Source of the DNA: Parietichytrium sp. I65-24A
Lineage: Eukaryota; Sar; Bigyra; Thraustochytrida; Thraustochytriidae
Length of the DNA: 64,000 nt
NCBI GenBank assembly: GCA_012862575.1
Contig: BLSF01000004.1
Coordinates: 434,001-498,000 of the forward strand
Direction of reading: 5' to 3'
Below, piece by piece: positions 1 through 10,429 of this stretch; the stretch's first letter is position 1, and each line of letters starts with the position of its first letter. The position numbers and the translations under genes were made by a program. Under the pieces are notes generated by a model. It made no database searches and was not told where the DNA came from. It worked only from the letters and a program-made list of their open reading frames with translations.

Positions 1-1599
1 AACGTAGAGGAAGAGCAGCACTGACAGCGCCGTGGTTGCGTACCAGACATCGATATAGAACAGGAGGCCAATGCACATGACCAGCCCAATAAAGCTCTGA
101 ATGCGCGAGTAGTATCTAAACTGGGGGCGGAAGTTCGGAGTTCCGCTCAGGTCCATCAGCAAGCAAGTCAAGTTAATAGCTCCGTAGGACACCAGAAAGA
201 ATGCGGTGATAACTGGCGAGACCACGTCGAGATCTCCTATCAAGCAAGAGCTCTGAGCGATGACCCACATGAAAACCACCGCTCGGCGAGGCTCGTCGCC
301 TTTGGTGGAACCTTTGGCAAAAAAGGAGATTCCAATATTCGGCGGAAGGTCGTCTCGAGCAAGAGCTTGCAAGAGTCGAGACCCCCCGAAAACACTGCCA
401 AGCGCGCTGCTGAAGGCAGAAACGGCGATGCCGATGATGATGCAGTATTTGGAAGGCCAAGCGACGTTGGCCATGACGTTCATGTTGGTTTTGAGTGTTT
501 CACGAGGAAATCCGCCCGCAAAGCTGATAATTAAGATGGCATACGTAAGCATAGCCATTAAAACGGCAGCAATGGTCCCTCGCCCGATGTCCCTGTTTGG
601 GTTTCGGAGGTCACCACTTAGATTTGCCTGTTTTTGCCGTCCCGCATAGAAAAGAAAAAAAGAAGAGTTAGGCAAGCGAAATTGCGAGCGAGTGAGTGCT
701 CGCACACAACTTACACCTTCGGAGATTCCAGTGACACCAGGAAAGATGATTGCAAAGACAGTCCTCCAGCTGCAGATTCCACCACACTTTTCATCGTATG
801 TGAAGTCTGTCCACAGATTGTCACGGAGGTTCTCAATCTTGAAACCAGTGTAAGACCCGCCATTCTCCAACTCCTCGATAGGGTTTTGGAAAAATAGCGA
901 GAGAATGCCGATGATGATAGCAGCGTACTGTATAGCGAAAATGATGCCATTAATGCGCGTGAAGAACTCAGCACCTAGATAGGAGATGAGGATCACGAGC
1001 GCCAAGGTGGCCGAAGACACTATACGGTTGTACATCTGCTTCTCATCGGCGGTCGTGGTATCGTCTGCAATGAATGCCTCTACGACAGCAGAAGCTACTC
1101 CAATGCAGTAGAAAGAGCTGCCCACGGCATACGAAAACATGAAGCAGAAGCCAATCTGTGATGAGGAAAAGGATGGTTGTCAGCAAATTATCCAATGCAT
1201 TTCAGTGCGCCCAACGTTTAAACTCCGAATGCTCAGAAAACTTACAGATCCTCCAAACTCAGCACCGAGACACCGGCTGATGAGAAAATAATTGCCTCCG
1301 CCACGCATATTGCCGTTGCTAACGAGCGCTGACATGGAAAGAACCGTGAGAAACGCAATGGTTTCTCCGATCCCAAACATGACGAATACGCCCGCCCATC
1401 CTGTGTATCCCACTGCAAACCCGATTCGCAGAAACAGCACCACCCCGAGAATGTTCAACAAGCACGGGATGAACACGCCATTGAACACGCCGAGATTGTT
1501 CTTGTGAACAACCCGTGGTGCTTCCACATCGCCTTCCTCCGAGCTGTGCGAACCCAGGAGGAGTTCCGTGCCGCTGTTCTCTGAGGTGCTGCCGTACAT
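1..1599 (-). CDS. SLC12 cation-chloride cotransporter, 5' part (3' end beyond window)
   Basis: Membrane carrier of the SLC12 (Na-K-Cl / K-Cl cotransporter) family, expected to move chloride with cations for volume and ion control. Three exons can be read: 1599-1246, 1155-715 and 627 to the left edge. The introns (1245-1156 and 714-628; 90 and 87 bp) have GTAAG donors and CAG acceptors. Exon 1 gives a short acidic N-terminus and then the family's first helices (GVFNGVFIPCLLNILGVVLF, NMRGGGNYFLISRCLGAEFG). The junction of exons 2 and 3 rebuilds the family hallmark FPGVTGISEGANLSGDLRNP, which strongly supports the splicing. Exon 3 continues through further helices (GGFPRETLKTNMNVMANVAW, then DEPRRAVVFMWVIAQSSCLI). 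The long C-terminal regulatory domain lies outside the window. NKCC, KCC and CCC9-like subtypes cannot be told apart here. The start at 1599 is the first ATG of the frame. Confidence 0.93.
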
Positions 1600-1880
1600 T
1601 GCGCTCGATCAAAATCCAATTCGAGAACCAATGCCTGTCTGAGTGACTGACTGATAGGCTGGCTGGCTGGCTGAATCAGCGTTCAACAAAGCCACTGCCC
1701 AAACGACTGATACAACACACAAATCGTCACACGCACTTGGGCGCTTTCCGAGCTTCACGTGCAACTGCCACGTGTCCCACAAAGGGCGCAGAGCCTTTTT
1801 CACGTTCCGTTCCGGTTTTGCCAAACCGACTTTTCTTACCAATGTATGCTGGCCAGCTTCCAGCTAACTTACCGTTCGCA

Positions 1881-1928
1881 CTTTTCTCTCTCTCTCTCTT
1901 TCTTTCTTCTTTCTTTCTTTCCTTCTTC
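1881..1928. repeat. Pyrimidine-rich tract (CT / CTTT runs)
   Basis: Almost pure C and T on the + strand, mixing CT and CTTT units. It lies about 280 bp upstream of the SLC12 start, where it would read as a purine tract on the gene's own strand. It may be a promoter element or simple sequence; no function is shown. Confidence 0.7.
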
Positions 1929-4312
1929 GGTCTCTCTGTGCACCTCTTCTGCGTCCGCTTTGTACGTCCTTCTCTTCTCCTCTTCTTCTCTTTTCACACT
2001 TTCACATTGGTGTCACCGACTTTAACTCACTTCACTGTGCGCCAATATGGTTTCGCTACGGTATCGATAGGACACGCTAGTCTCTGTGTTCGCAGCTAGC
2101 TAGCGAGCTCTTAGGGATCCTGACTGTCCCTCGCTATCACTTGCTATCCCTCATTAGCTTTTCTCAGCTACGGCCGCTGCAGTATCTTTGGTGTGATCGC
2201 TAGGGTAGATGGTAGATGGTAGATGGGCGTTAGGCCCTTGCGAATCTACGATGACGTCATCGGGGGAGTAAGAGGGATTATGTACTGTTTGGCGGGATTG
2301 CGTCTGTAACGGTCGGCGGCGCGCGCATTGGGGACGAGGGGCGGTAGGACCTTGGGTTGGAGAAGCGTAGATGGGCAGTAGGAGTGGAGGAGGCGGAGTG
2401 GAGAGGGAGGAAGGGAGGGACTTTTTGGGCTTTTGGGAAGTTGGCGCATCTTTCTACCTTTTCTAAACTTCTAAAATTGTTCACAATCTTCCGAGTTCAG
2501 AATAATTGAGAATTCTCAGTCAGGATCCTTCCTTCCCCATCAGTTATTGACGACGGCCCATCGAGAATTTAGGTGCGCTCAGAATTCAGAACTCTGTGAA
2601 GCGTTTTGCGCTTCCCCTTTTTTCATTGCTGCTTTGCTTGCTTCACTGGTTAAGTTCGAATTTCAATCCAATAATGAACGAAGTCCATGCTTGCCTTGGA
2701 GACATTTCTGCGTCGACTTCGATGTGAAAAGTGCGAAAATCTGCAGGACAAGTACTGAATGAGCTTTGGCCAGTACTGTCAGCCGCAACGCAAGCGCGTG
2801 GTGAGTGTAACTTATACTTTGCTTGAGGATGCTTGAGGTCCGAGGAGCGTCGACGGCAAGTATCAAGATCCGCAGAGCCCAGATCTACTGGTTACGGTAC
2901 TCACAGTGTAAGTCACTTGGTGCTGGATGGAATATACCCTCTCTCGTCCCGGAGTGGTGGAAAGGAGGGACATTGCAACCCTCGCTCAGTCCAATATATC
3001 TTCAACGGACTTTTCATCGTATAGTTGGTTTGGAGTGAAAGAAATGCCCTTGTGACTCGTTCTCTCGTTTCTCTCCGAAAAGAAAAGCTGGTGTTATTTT
3101 GCTGAATTCGGCAAAATTTACTTCTGTTAATCGCAAGGACATATGCGTCGCCGAGCGTCGAGTCATTGATGGCCGAGCACCAGAATCTTCTTGGCCAAGT
3201 ACCAAAACGGACAGAATCGTGCAAGCTGAAATATTCAGAATCGGCAGAATTCAGATGAAAAGCCAACATTGAGCAGGCACTTACTTCAACACCAGGGGGA
3301 TTTGTTCAAGCCTTGCCGATTTCTTGCGGACTGGGAACCTGTTTTTCGCAGGAATCACCGGCACTGGAACTCTCTGAGAATGTGAGTCTTCAGCCGGCCG
3401 GGGCTGACCCGTGATTGTTGAACCCTTGATTCTGCCCAGCGATGTGCCGCACTCAGTGACACACCGTCTCTTAGTATCTCACGATGCCGGCCTTGGAAAG
3501 GCAAATCTCGTCCGCGGTTCCTTTGATCGTCCTCTTCATGTGAAAAGCATCCCGGTAATCCAGAGGTAGCTTTCGTGTCTCCAGCCGGTGCCCATCGTCT
3601 TTTGAGTTCTCGGGAATTCTTAGGACCCATTGGCGGTAAAAACAACCGCAAGGGTTGCCAAAAAGACATGAGATTGCAGGAGAGGCTCCGCATTGAGATT
3701 GCCAAGTTTGCAACTCCTCGGCGGTAAACGGGCGATGGTGAGAACCAAACTATTCTTCACGTTCTCACCGGAAGTAAACCCGGCAATTCATTTCAAGAGA
3801 GTGCAAATTCTTTTTCCTCCAGCTAGTAAGCCTCCACACCTGTCAAGTCTAGACTAGAACCAAACCAATGCGGAAGGAACAACCGGTCGACCATCCCCGG
3901 ACAAGTCCAGTACATGCAAAATTTACCATGCCACGCTATCCCGTCGCCAGTACTCTGTCTCTCCCGCGCACATGCCCGCGTCATGGTCTTTCCCATCGAA
4001 TCTCCCAACATCCCCAAACTCCTCATCCTGAATGGACAAAGTGAAAAAGTTTCTATCTTTGCAATCTTTCCATTCCGAGTCCAAGAGTCTTTGCCTGACT
4101 CAGACCCAACCAACCCAACCCTTCTTGCTAACATTGCTAACAGTAGACTTACTTGAAAATTCTGCGTCCTACACTTCTCGCTATGCATGCACTACCAGCA
4201 CTAGCACTCACAGTCAACCACATTTAGTTGGAAGGTAGACAGACAAAGATTAGATAGATTGACAGATAGAAGATGGGATGGAAAGAAGGAAAGTGTGTGC
4301 GACATGGCGAGT

Positions 4313-4410
4313 GTGAGTCTGTGAGTCTGTGAGTCTGTGATAGTCTGTGACGGAAGAAGGAGGGAAACAAGGAAACAAGGAAACAAGGAAACAAGGAAGC
4401 AAGGAAGGGA
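4313..4410. repeat. Two 8-bp tandem repeats upstream of a start codon
   Basis: GTGAGTCT repeats about three and a half times at 4313-4340. GGAAACAA then repeats four times with decaying copies at 4362-4410. Both lie within 135 bp of the ATG at 4444, probably in the 5' leader or core promoter. Confidence 0.85.
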
Positions 4411-4443
4411 GCAAGGGAAGGTGGCAAGCATAATTCGGCGGTG

Positions 4444-6246
4444 ATGGAAGTGGAGCTAGGCACGCGGGAGGTGAACTTGCGACGCGGGACTGAGGACGAT
4501 GAGGGCGCAGAGAGCGAGGGCCGAGTCGGCCCGTCGGAGCCAGTGTCGCTCAAGGTGTCCCGGCACCGGCATGATCAGTTGGAGATCAAAGTGTTTGTAG
4601 ACCCCGAGCTGCTCTTCTCTCATTCGGTGCGGCTGGAGGCCAAGCTGACCGTGCCCAAGTCACTGGGATTGCTCTCCAGACAGATGTTCACAGACCAGCT
4701 TTGGCTCTTGTCCAGGATGGGCAGGGACGCAAGCCTGACGCTTGACCAGGTGCTCGAGCGACTGCCTACTTTCAAGTTGTCTCTGATTGATTCGGTGCAA
4801 AAGCTCATGCCGCCAAGGCAAGACGGTAGCGAGGCTGGCGAAGAAGGTCGGCGACAGATGATTGGAGTTGAAGAACACTCGGAGGACGAGGATGGCCTCG
4901 CTCAGGTAGAAGAGTCGCTCCGCCATCTTGGCTGCACAGCCAAAAGTGCTGTGCGAAAAGAGGTCAAGACTTTTCCTCCCGGGATTTGTCTTGCAAAGCT
5001 CAAGCAGCTGTTGCAGGAAATTGGCTCTATTCGAGAGCAAGTGCAAGCTGTGAGCGGGGCGAGCAGCGTGGCAGGATATCTGGTCGACAAGGTCGACGAG
5101 TTTTTAAGTATGGCGGTGGAGCAAGGTTGTGCCTCTATGGCTCTAAAAATTGGCTCTGAAAGTCAGCACTATGAGCTTGCATGCCAAGTCGGCACGATGG
5201 CCAGAGAGAGGGTGGATCGCTTCCGATCCCCGCTATCTACTGCAGCACTGTCCGAGCTGCGCGGCACAGAAGAGTATCTGTTCAGGTGGAGGTCGCTCAA
5301 GCAATACTTTCTCTCCGTACTCTACTTGGACAACAAAGTCACGTTGCCGTCCGTGATGTGGACGGACACCGTTGGAATGGCAACTGCAGGTGTAGCAATG
5401 ATAGTGGCAGTTCTGCTTCTCTGGATTGCAGAAGCAAGGATGGGCCGTTTCACCATTCAGCTCCTGGTGGTGCTTACTGTGTCATACATCCTCAAAGACA
5501 GGATAAAGGAGTGGGGTAAGCGATATATCATCCCTCTTGTCAGGTATCCTCATCGTATGTCTCAATTGGGTTATTCGCACAGCGAGAAAAAGTTCAATCG
5601 CGGAGTTGGTGGCGCAAATGAGTGGTTTTCCTCGACAGAGAAGAACCTTTCAAGCCACGTAGAGTACACCACAAAGCGTAACAGAAACATTCGACGCATC
5701 GCTTCAGCCGGTGATGGGCGCGGACTGAATGATCCATTCGCAAGGTTCCGAGACAGGCATGATACCCTCGCAGAAAACACTTTGGCCTATGTGCGCGACT
5801 TTTGGCTGGAGGAGGAAGGCTGGCGAAAGGCTACATCTTTAGCCAACCAGAGATCTGGTCTTGGAATCGCTTCCTTACAGGACAAGAACACATTTGTGCA
5901 AGTAATTCGAATCAACCTTTCCGAATTCTGCCGCCGTGTTGGTCGAACTGAGGACTCATACGCCACATTCCACGCTCCAGCGAGTGACTCTGCGACCCGG
6001 GGAGACTCTCGCGAGCCCCATAAAATTGTGTGCTCAAACACCTCGCAGCTTCGCCTCAAGATACGGCTAACAAAAGCTCGGAGGTTATCCCGCTGCCAGA
6101 AATGGTCTGCTCGACTACGTAAATTCTTCAGGGCAGCATCTTCGGTACAAAACGTCTCTGGCGACTCGAACGAGCTGGAGAAGGAACGCTACTACATCAT
6201 TGTGGATGCTGATGGTATAAGGCGTCTCATTTCTCGTGACCTTTAA
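4444..6246 (+). CDS. Uncharacterised two-helix membrane protein, bacterial-like
   Basis: Unknown function, 600 residues, no intron. I start at the ATG at 4444; the frame is open three bases earlier only through a GTG. The N-terminal half is soluble and helical, with an acidic stretch near residues 130-160. Two hydrophobic segments near residues 306-328 and 338-355 make a hairpin, followed by the basic stretch KDRIKEWGKRYIIPLVRYP. The C-terminal domain holds QVIRINLSEF and ends in YYIIVDADGIRRLISRDL, which looks beta-rich. From memory, this architecture (LKQYFLSVLYLD, the hairpin, then KDRIKE, closing with a DGI-K/R-RI strand) resembles an uncharacterised family of bacterial membrane proteins of roughly 450 to 500 residues. 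That likeness is inference and would imply gene transfer or ancient shared ancestry. The protein could lie in any membrane; no signal peptide is seen. Short tandem repeats sit just upstream of the start. Confidence 0.85.
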   Translation: MEVELGTREVNLRRGTEDDEGAESEGRVGPSEPVSLKVSRHRHDQLEIKVFVDPELLFSHSVRLEAKLTVPKSLGLLSRQMFTDQLWLLSRMGRDASLTLDQVLERLPTFKLSLIDSVQKLMPPRQDGSEAGEEGRRQMIGVEEHSEDEDGLAQVEESLRHLGCTAKSAVRKEVKTFPPGICLAKLKQLLQEIGSIREQVQAVSGASSVAGYLVDKVDEFLSMAVEQGCASMALKIGSESQHYELACQVGTMARERVDRFRSPLSTAALSELRGTEEYLFRWRSLKQYFLSVLYLDNKVTLPSVMWTDTVGMATAGVAMIVAVLLLWIAEARMGRFTIQLLVVLTVSYILKDRIKEWGKRYIIPLVRYPHRMSQLGYSHSEKKFNRGVGGANEWFSSTEKNLSSHVEYTTKRNRNIRRIASAGDGRGLNDPFARFRDRHDTLAENTLAYVRDFWLEEEGWRKATSLANQRSGLGIASLQDKNTFVQVIRINLSEFCRRVGRTEDSYATFHAPASDSATRGDSREPHKIVCSNTSQLRLKIRLTKARRLSRCQKWSARLRKFFRAASSVQNVSGDSNELEKERYYIIVDADGIRRLISRDL

Positions 6247-6437
6247 CGATCTCGTTTTGGAAAAGAGTCAGGTGTAACTGTGCTAGAGTCGATAAGTGAT
6301 GTTTTCTGTATTACGGCGAGATGACTCGTTTTTTTAGAAAGTATTTCGAATGGCAACTCACCTGCCAAGCGGCGAGGGAGTTCCTAGAGCTGATATGAAC
6401 AGATTTGCTTTTGGTGACGTCGGGCGTCGCCAGCACT

Positions 6438-9400
6438 TTAGTAAATGTGCAAGATATGTGTAAAAGGCATGGCTCGCTTGAGCAGAGCGATATCTTCTTT
6501 GAGGGATTCCAGGTCGGAATGCAGCTTTTCGTTTTGCTCGCGAAGCTTCTCGTTATCGGTCTTTAGGCCAGATTGAGCTTTGTCCATGAGATCCAAAAAC
6601 TCAGGGTGAAGGCTACCCTTTGGAGTTCGCAACCCTCCAGTGAGCGACCAGCCGGTGGACAGTCGCTTTCCGCTGCGGTACTGCTGACGAGCCGAAGTGC
6701 CGGACTGGGTTGGGGTCTTCTGCAGTGGTGGTAGGTTGCTGTGCTTGGAGATGACTGGCGGGTTGTCCTTTGGATCGATTTGCAGAGCTGGTCGATTGCG
6801 AGATGCTGCGTTGTTCTCGTCGTTCTTCGACTCAAAGACAGCGGCGGCGTCCTTCATTGAAATGGCACCGGTGTTCTTTGACTCTCTGCGCTTCTTCTCC
6901 TCTTCCAGGCGAGCCTTGCGTTCGGCTTCCTCTCGTGCCTTTCGCTCCTCCTCCTCCTTTGCACGCCGTTTCTTGGCGATGAGCTTGTAGAGGCGATTAC
7001 GGAACATAAAGGATCGCGATGCGCGCTGAATGCAGCGTGCGGCTGACGCGTTCTTGCGAGACACAGCCAAAATCTCGAGGAACTTGTTGGTTGCGATAAC
7101 CTTTGCAATTGCGCGTCTCCACCGCATACGTGCGTAGTACAGCTTGAAGCGACGAGCAACCTCAATCTTCTCTTCAGAGTCCTTGCCCTCGTCGTGGGCC
7201 CAGCTGGAAGCCTCTTGCATGATGCGGTCCAACAGGTCGATCATGCCTGAAGAAAAGAAGACCTTGGAGAGGCCGAGGCGAAAGGCTTCCTGAGGCACGC
7301 GGAAGGCCCAGAAGAGAGCGGCCACAAAGGTTCGGCCACTCTGCTTCTCTACCGCGTTTGCGCGCTCCCATACCTTGAGTGCGTCATCCGGTAGCGCAGA
7401 CTCGTATGCGCCCACGATCGCGTCGTAGTCGATGCGGGTAGGGAACCCGCTTTTCAGCACTGCCGCGGTTTGCGGGATGCTGAGGCACTTGAGCTGCTCA
7501 TTGACGTACTGATTGTTGAACCACTGGGTACCGCGCGCCCATCGCATCTCTGGGTTGGGCTTGACGCAGCGAATGAAGGAGCACTTTGTGGACTCGAGAG
7601 TCTCCACAAGATTCTGGATTTGGCTTCCAAAGTTTGCCACCACAGTCTTCTTCTTTGAGCGACCGAGTTTTCCGGACCCATCTGAGCTTCCGCCGTTCGA
7701 GGCTTTGAAGGCAGCCTTCACGATTTCGTTGGTGCCGCCCTGCATGAGTGCGTTCATTTCACCTGGGATGCGATCGTTGTTCTTTTCTACAAAGTCGCCG
7801 ACGGTGTACTCTACGACGCCAGCGTAGTGCTGGATTCTGAAAGTAGTCTTGATGTCCTTTGGGTGCGGCTTTGGGAAGCTCTTGACCTTTCCGAACACCG
7901 AGTGAAGTCTGCGATTGAGCTTCTCATCCGTTGGCTTTGGGGCTCTGGACTCCGAGTCGATCTCAACAAGGAGTCCAGTGCGACCAGCAATGCCTTCGAA
8001 CAGGTCGAGGCAGTCGCCGTCATCATTCGGGCACTGGAATGGCTCTCCGTCGAGGATGAGGCCCTCGCGTTTGTACAAATCAGCCTCTGCTACGAACACC
8101 TGGTAATTGAAGGTGGACTGAAGGGATTCGTTGGTGTAGTTGATAAGAAGCTGCTCGAAGCCGTTCTTAATGAAGGATTCGAACCCAAAGATATCCAGCA
8201 CGCCAATAAATGGGAGGTCCTGGAGCTTGGTGCTCTCCTTGTAGGAGCTCATCAGCACGCTGTTGACTTCCTTGACAATCCAGTCAAACAGAATGCCATA
8301 CGTCCACTTTGCAAGGGCGTCACGTGCATACTGCGCTGCAGTGATGTCCAGCTCGGTCTGAATGACCTCCATGCCTGCCTTGACTCTTTTCGTGAGGAGA
8401 AGTTTGGAGAGATCGCTCTCCTGGATGCCAAACAGCTTGGAAGACATCTTCATCGCGCTGGCAGTTTCCGCATCGGTCTTGATCTTTGCTGCGTCAGAAG
8501 ACTTGGCCTCGTCGCATTCGAAGCTGATATTTCCAAGATGGAGCACACCAGCGATGACACGAAAGATGTTCTCCACGTCTGCGTCAGTTTTGCCGATATC
8601 GTGAAGAGCCTGTACCAGTTCCTTAAAGTTGGCCATGTCCTTAGCGGCGACCTCAGACTCTGACTGCTGGAGGCGCTGCCTGCCTGCAGGGCCGTGGCTT
8701 GGCGCTGGTGCAGCGCGAGACGCTGCTCCCCTGCCTCCGCGGCGGCCTGCGGCCTCTGTAGTCTTGGCTTCACTCGTAGAAGCACCGGCCTTGAGGTATC
8801 GAAGCGTCGCTGCTTTGTCGATGGTCGGGAGGCCGAGCTCTGAGCGGGTGCTTTCGCTGGCTCCACGAATGAGCTCGTAGAAGACGTGGAAGTTTCTCTC
8901 TCCAGTGCAGTGGTTCACGACGCGGGACTGTTCCAGAAGGTACGTTTCGACAGTCGCACCGACCAGATGCCAACTTTTGCTCTTGCTTCTGTCCTGTGCA
9001 CGCTGGATAAAATGTAGCTTGGAGAACTTTCCGAAGCGAGAACTGTTGTGATTGCACACCGTCGAAGCGTTTCCAAAAGCCTCTAGGATAGGTCCCACAC
9101 CAGCAAGCTGCACGTCAATTTGGCTCTCTTTCTCTGGCCCGATAGCGGCTGTTCGCTTGACCAGATGGGTAAGCACGCGTTTTCCGGACTCGGTTTTGCC
9201 GGAGCCGGATTCTCCGCTGATGACTACGGATTGATTAACTACCAATTCGACGCTGCTGGCTTCGGAGATATCTTTGCCGCCGCGCTGAAGAATCTCAAGC
9301 TGACGCTGGTGCTGGGCACGGCGCTCAAAGCAGAACGTCATGTTCTTGAAGGCTGTCTCAGCGATAGAGAATGGATGCGGGACTTCGCTAGACATCGGCT

Positions 9401-9791
9401 TGCCAGGCTCCAGATCGGGGTCCGGGACCGGATGCAATGGATTCACCGCGACTAGTACGGACCCCATCGTGGTGTACGGCAAGTCTTGCTCGCTCCTGCA
9501 CTTGAGATTGTGCAGGATGCCTGCATCGTTGATGTGATAGAGTGAAGTCATGTCAGGCACGACACGTGGGTTGGTGAGCTGCACTTGTTCTATTTTCAGT
9601 GTGAGCTCAGGCCCAGAGTCAGCCTTGACAAGGCACGTCTTATCGTCATCGTTGATGGATATAACTTTCGCGGTCTCAAAGACTTGCTTCTCATTTCCCG
9701 CGCAGGCTGGAATCCAGACAGACCCCATGACCCTGATTTTCGGCAAGTGAGTCTTGTCTTGCGACCCGTCGGATTTGCCCGAGCCAGTCAT
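6438..9791 (-). CDS. Myosin heavy chain, short-tailed, unassigned class
   Basis: Actin-based motor of 1117 residues, one exon. The frame stays open to 10199 but only through a TTG start; the ATG at 9791 begins just before a myosin SH3-like region (KIRVMGSVWIPAC) and is preferred. Motor features in order: LVAVNPL, P-loop GESGSGKTESGKRVL (coded near 9190-9220), switch I VCNHNSSRFGKF, switch II DIFGFESF, INYTNESLQSTFNYQVF, and the actin-binding segment LVETLESTKCSFIRCVKPNP. One or two weak IQ motifs follow (AARCIQRASRSFMFRNRL), then a charged E/K/R helix, a low-complexity linker and a terminal coiled coil of about 40 residues, which could allow dimerisation. No tail domain such as FERM, MyTH4, PH or FYVE is seen. 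A Gly/Ala/Arg-rich insertion of about 50 residues lies in the motor (about 8645-8790). Class cannot be assigned from sequence alone. Confidence 0.95.
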   Translation of the reverse strand: MTGSGKSDGSQDKTHLPKIRVMGSVWIPACAGNEKQVFETAKVISINDDDKTCLVKADSGPELTLKIEQVQLTNPRVVPDMTSLYHINDAGILHNLKCRSEQDLPYTTMGSVLVAVNPLHPVPDPDLEPGKPMSSEVPHPFSIAETAFKNMTFCFERRAQHQRQLEILQRGGKDISEASSVELVVNQSVVISGESGSGKTESGKRVLTHLVKRTAAIGPEKESQIDVQLAGVGPILEAFGNASTVCNHNSSRFGKFSKLHFIQRAQDRSKSKSWHLVGATVETYLLEQSRVVNHCTGERNFHVFYELIRGASESTRSELGLPTIDKAATLRYLKAGASTSEAKTTEAAGRRGGRGAASRAAPAPSHGPAGRQRLQQSESEVAAKDMANFKELVQALHDIGKTDADVENIFRVIAGVLHLGNISFECDEAKSSDAAKIKTDAETASAMKMSSKLFGIQESDLSKLLLTKRVKAGMEVIQTELDITAAQYARDALAKWTYGILFDWIVKEVNSVLMSSYKESTKLQDLPFIGVLDIFGFESFIKNGFEQLLINYTNESLQSTFNYQVFVAEADLYKREGLILDGEPFQCPNDDGDCLDLFEGIAGRTGLLVEIDSESRAPKPTDEKLNRRLHSVFGKVKSFPKPHPKDIKTTFRIQHYAGVVEYTVGDFVEKNNDRIPGEMNALMQGGTNEIVKAAFKASNGGSSDGSGKLGRSKKKTVVANFGSQIQNLVETLESTKCSFIRCVKPNPEMRWARGTQWFNNQYVNEQLKCLSIPQTAAVLKSGFPTRIDYDAIVGAYESALPDDALKVWERANAVEKQSGRTFVAALFWAFRVPQEAFRLGLSKVFFSSGMIDLLDRIMQEASSWAHDEGKDSEEKIEVARRFKLYYARMRWRRAIAKVIATNKFLEILAVSRKNASAARCIQRASRSFMFRNRLYKLIAKKRRAKEEEERKAREEAERKARLEEEKKRRESKNTGAISMKDAAAVFESKNDENNAASRNRPALQIDPKDNPPVISKHSNLPPLQKTPTQSGTSARQQYRSGKRLSTGWSLTGGLRTPKGSLHPEFLDLMDKAQSGLKTDNEKLREQNEKLHSDLESLKEDIALLKRAMPFTHILHIY

Positions 9792-10396
9792 CGTTCCCGC
9801 TGCTGTCTCTTCCTCCTTTCCACAACCACAAACAATCCGGCTTTTACTGTTTACTGGCAGCCCGGAACGAAATTGTTCGAGCCGACACCCCTCGCCCAAG
9901 TCTCCTCCAACCGTCTCTTCGTCCTTCCCCTGCTGCTTTCGTTTCCCTGTGATTCCCCCGCGCGACCTGCCTCGCGTCGCCTGCTGCCCTCGTGCTGTCA
10001 CTTGTTCTTCTGAAGCAGTCGAGCAGAGCACCTTGAACAGATTTGGGCACTTGACCTCGCCAAGAAAACGGGTCTCCCGAGTCCATCTGGTTGAATGCGG
10101 TAGATGCGCTGAGTACAGCATGGACCAAAGAAACGTTAACAATTCACTGCCCTTAGAGCGACCTACTTGCATCACTGACCGCCGCGGGATGCAAATCAAC
10201 CAACCCGTGAGCGAACATGCTACGCCACACTAGCCGCATCCCCGCGAACTCTACAGCCTCTCTCTCTCTCTTTCCCTTTTCCCTCCTCCTCCCTTTTTAT
10301 ACATGCTTCTGAAAACAAGAAACATTAAAAACAAACAAACAAATAGAGTTGTTGCAATGGCGTGCCATCCATATCCTACGCGGTGCGTTCGGAGGT

Positions 10397-10429
10397 ATTC
10401 ATTCATTCATTCATTCATTCATTCATTTT
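10397..10429. repeat. ATTC tetranucleotide microsatellite
   Basis: About eight perfect ATTC units in tandem, upstream of the myosin gene. Simple sequence that should vary in length between strains. Confidence 0.95.

Larger units (their letters stand above)
1600..4443. other. Intergenic region, 2.8 kb, no supported gene
   Basis: Divergent spacer between the SLC12 gene (-) and the membrane-protein gene (+), so it should hold both promoters. It contains a pyrimidine tract at 1881-1928, three copies of GTAGATG near 2205-2225, two copies of the dispersed AGAATTCAGA motif (2581-2590 and 3246-3255), and short tandem repeats before 4444. Open frames of 60 to 121 codons lie here, but none shows a recognisable domain and I would not call them genes. 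Confidence 0.6.

Noticed and set aside
7827-8663. Plus-strand open frame of 278 codons
   Set aside because: It is the exact antisense of conserved myosin motor sequence and has no domain of its own.
9792-10199. N-terminal extension of the myosin frame
   Set aside because: The frame is open but starts with TTG, and its composition is unlike the motor. The ATG at 9791 lies directly before the myosin N-terminal domain.
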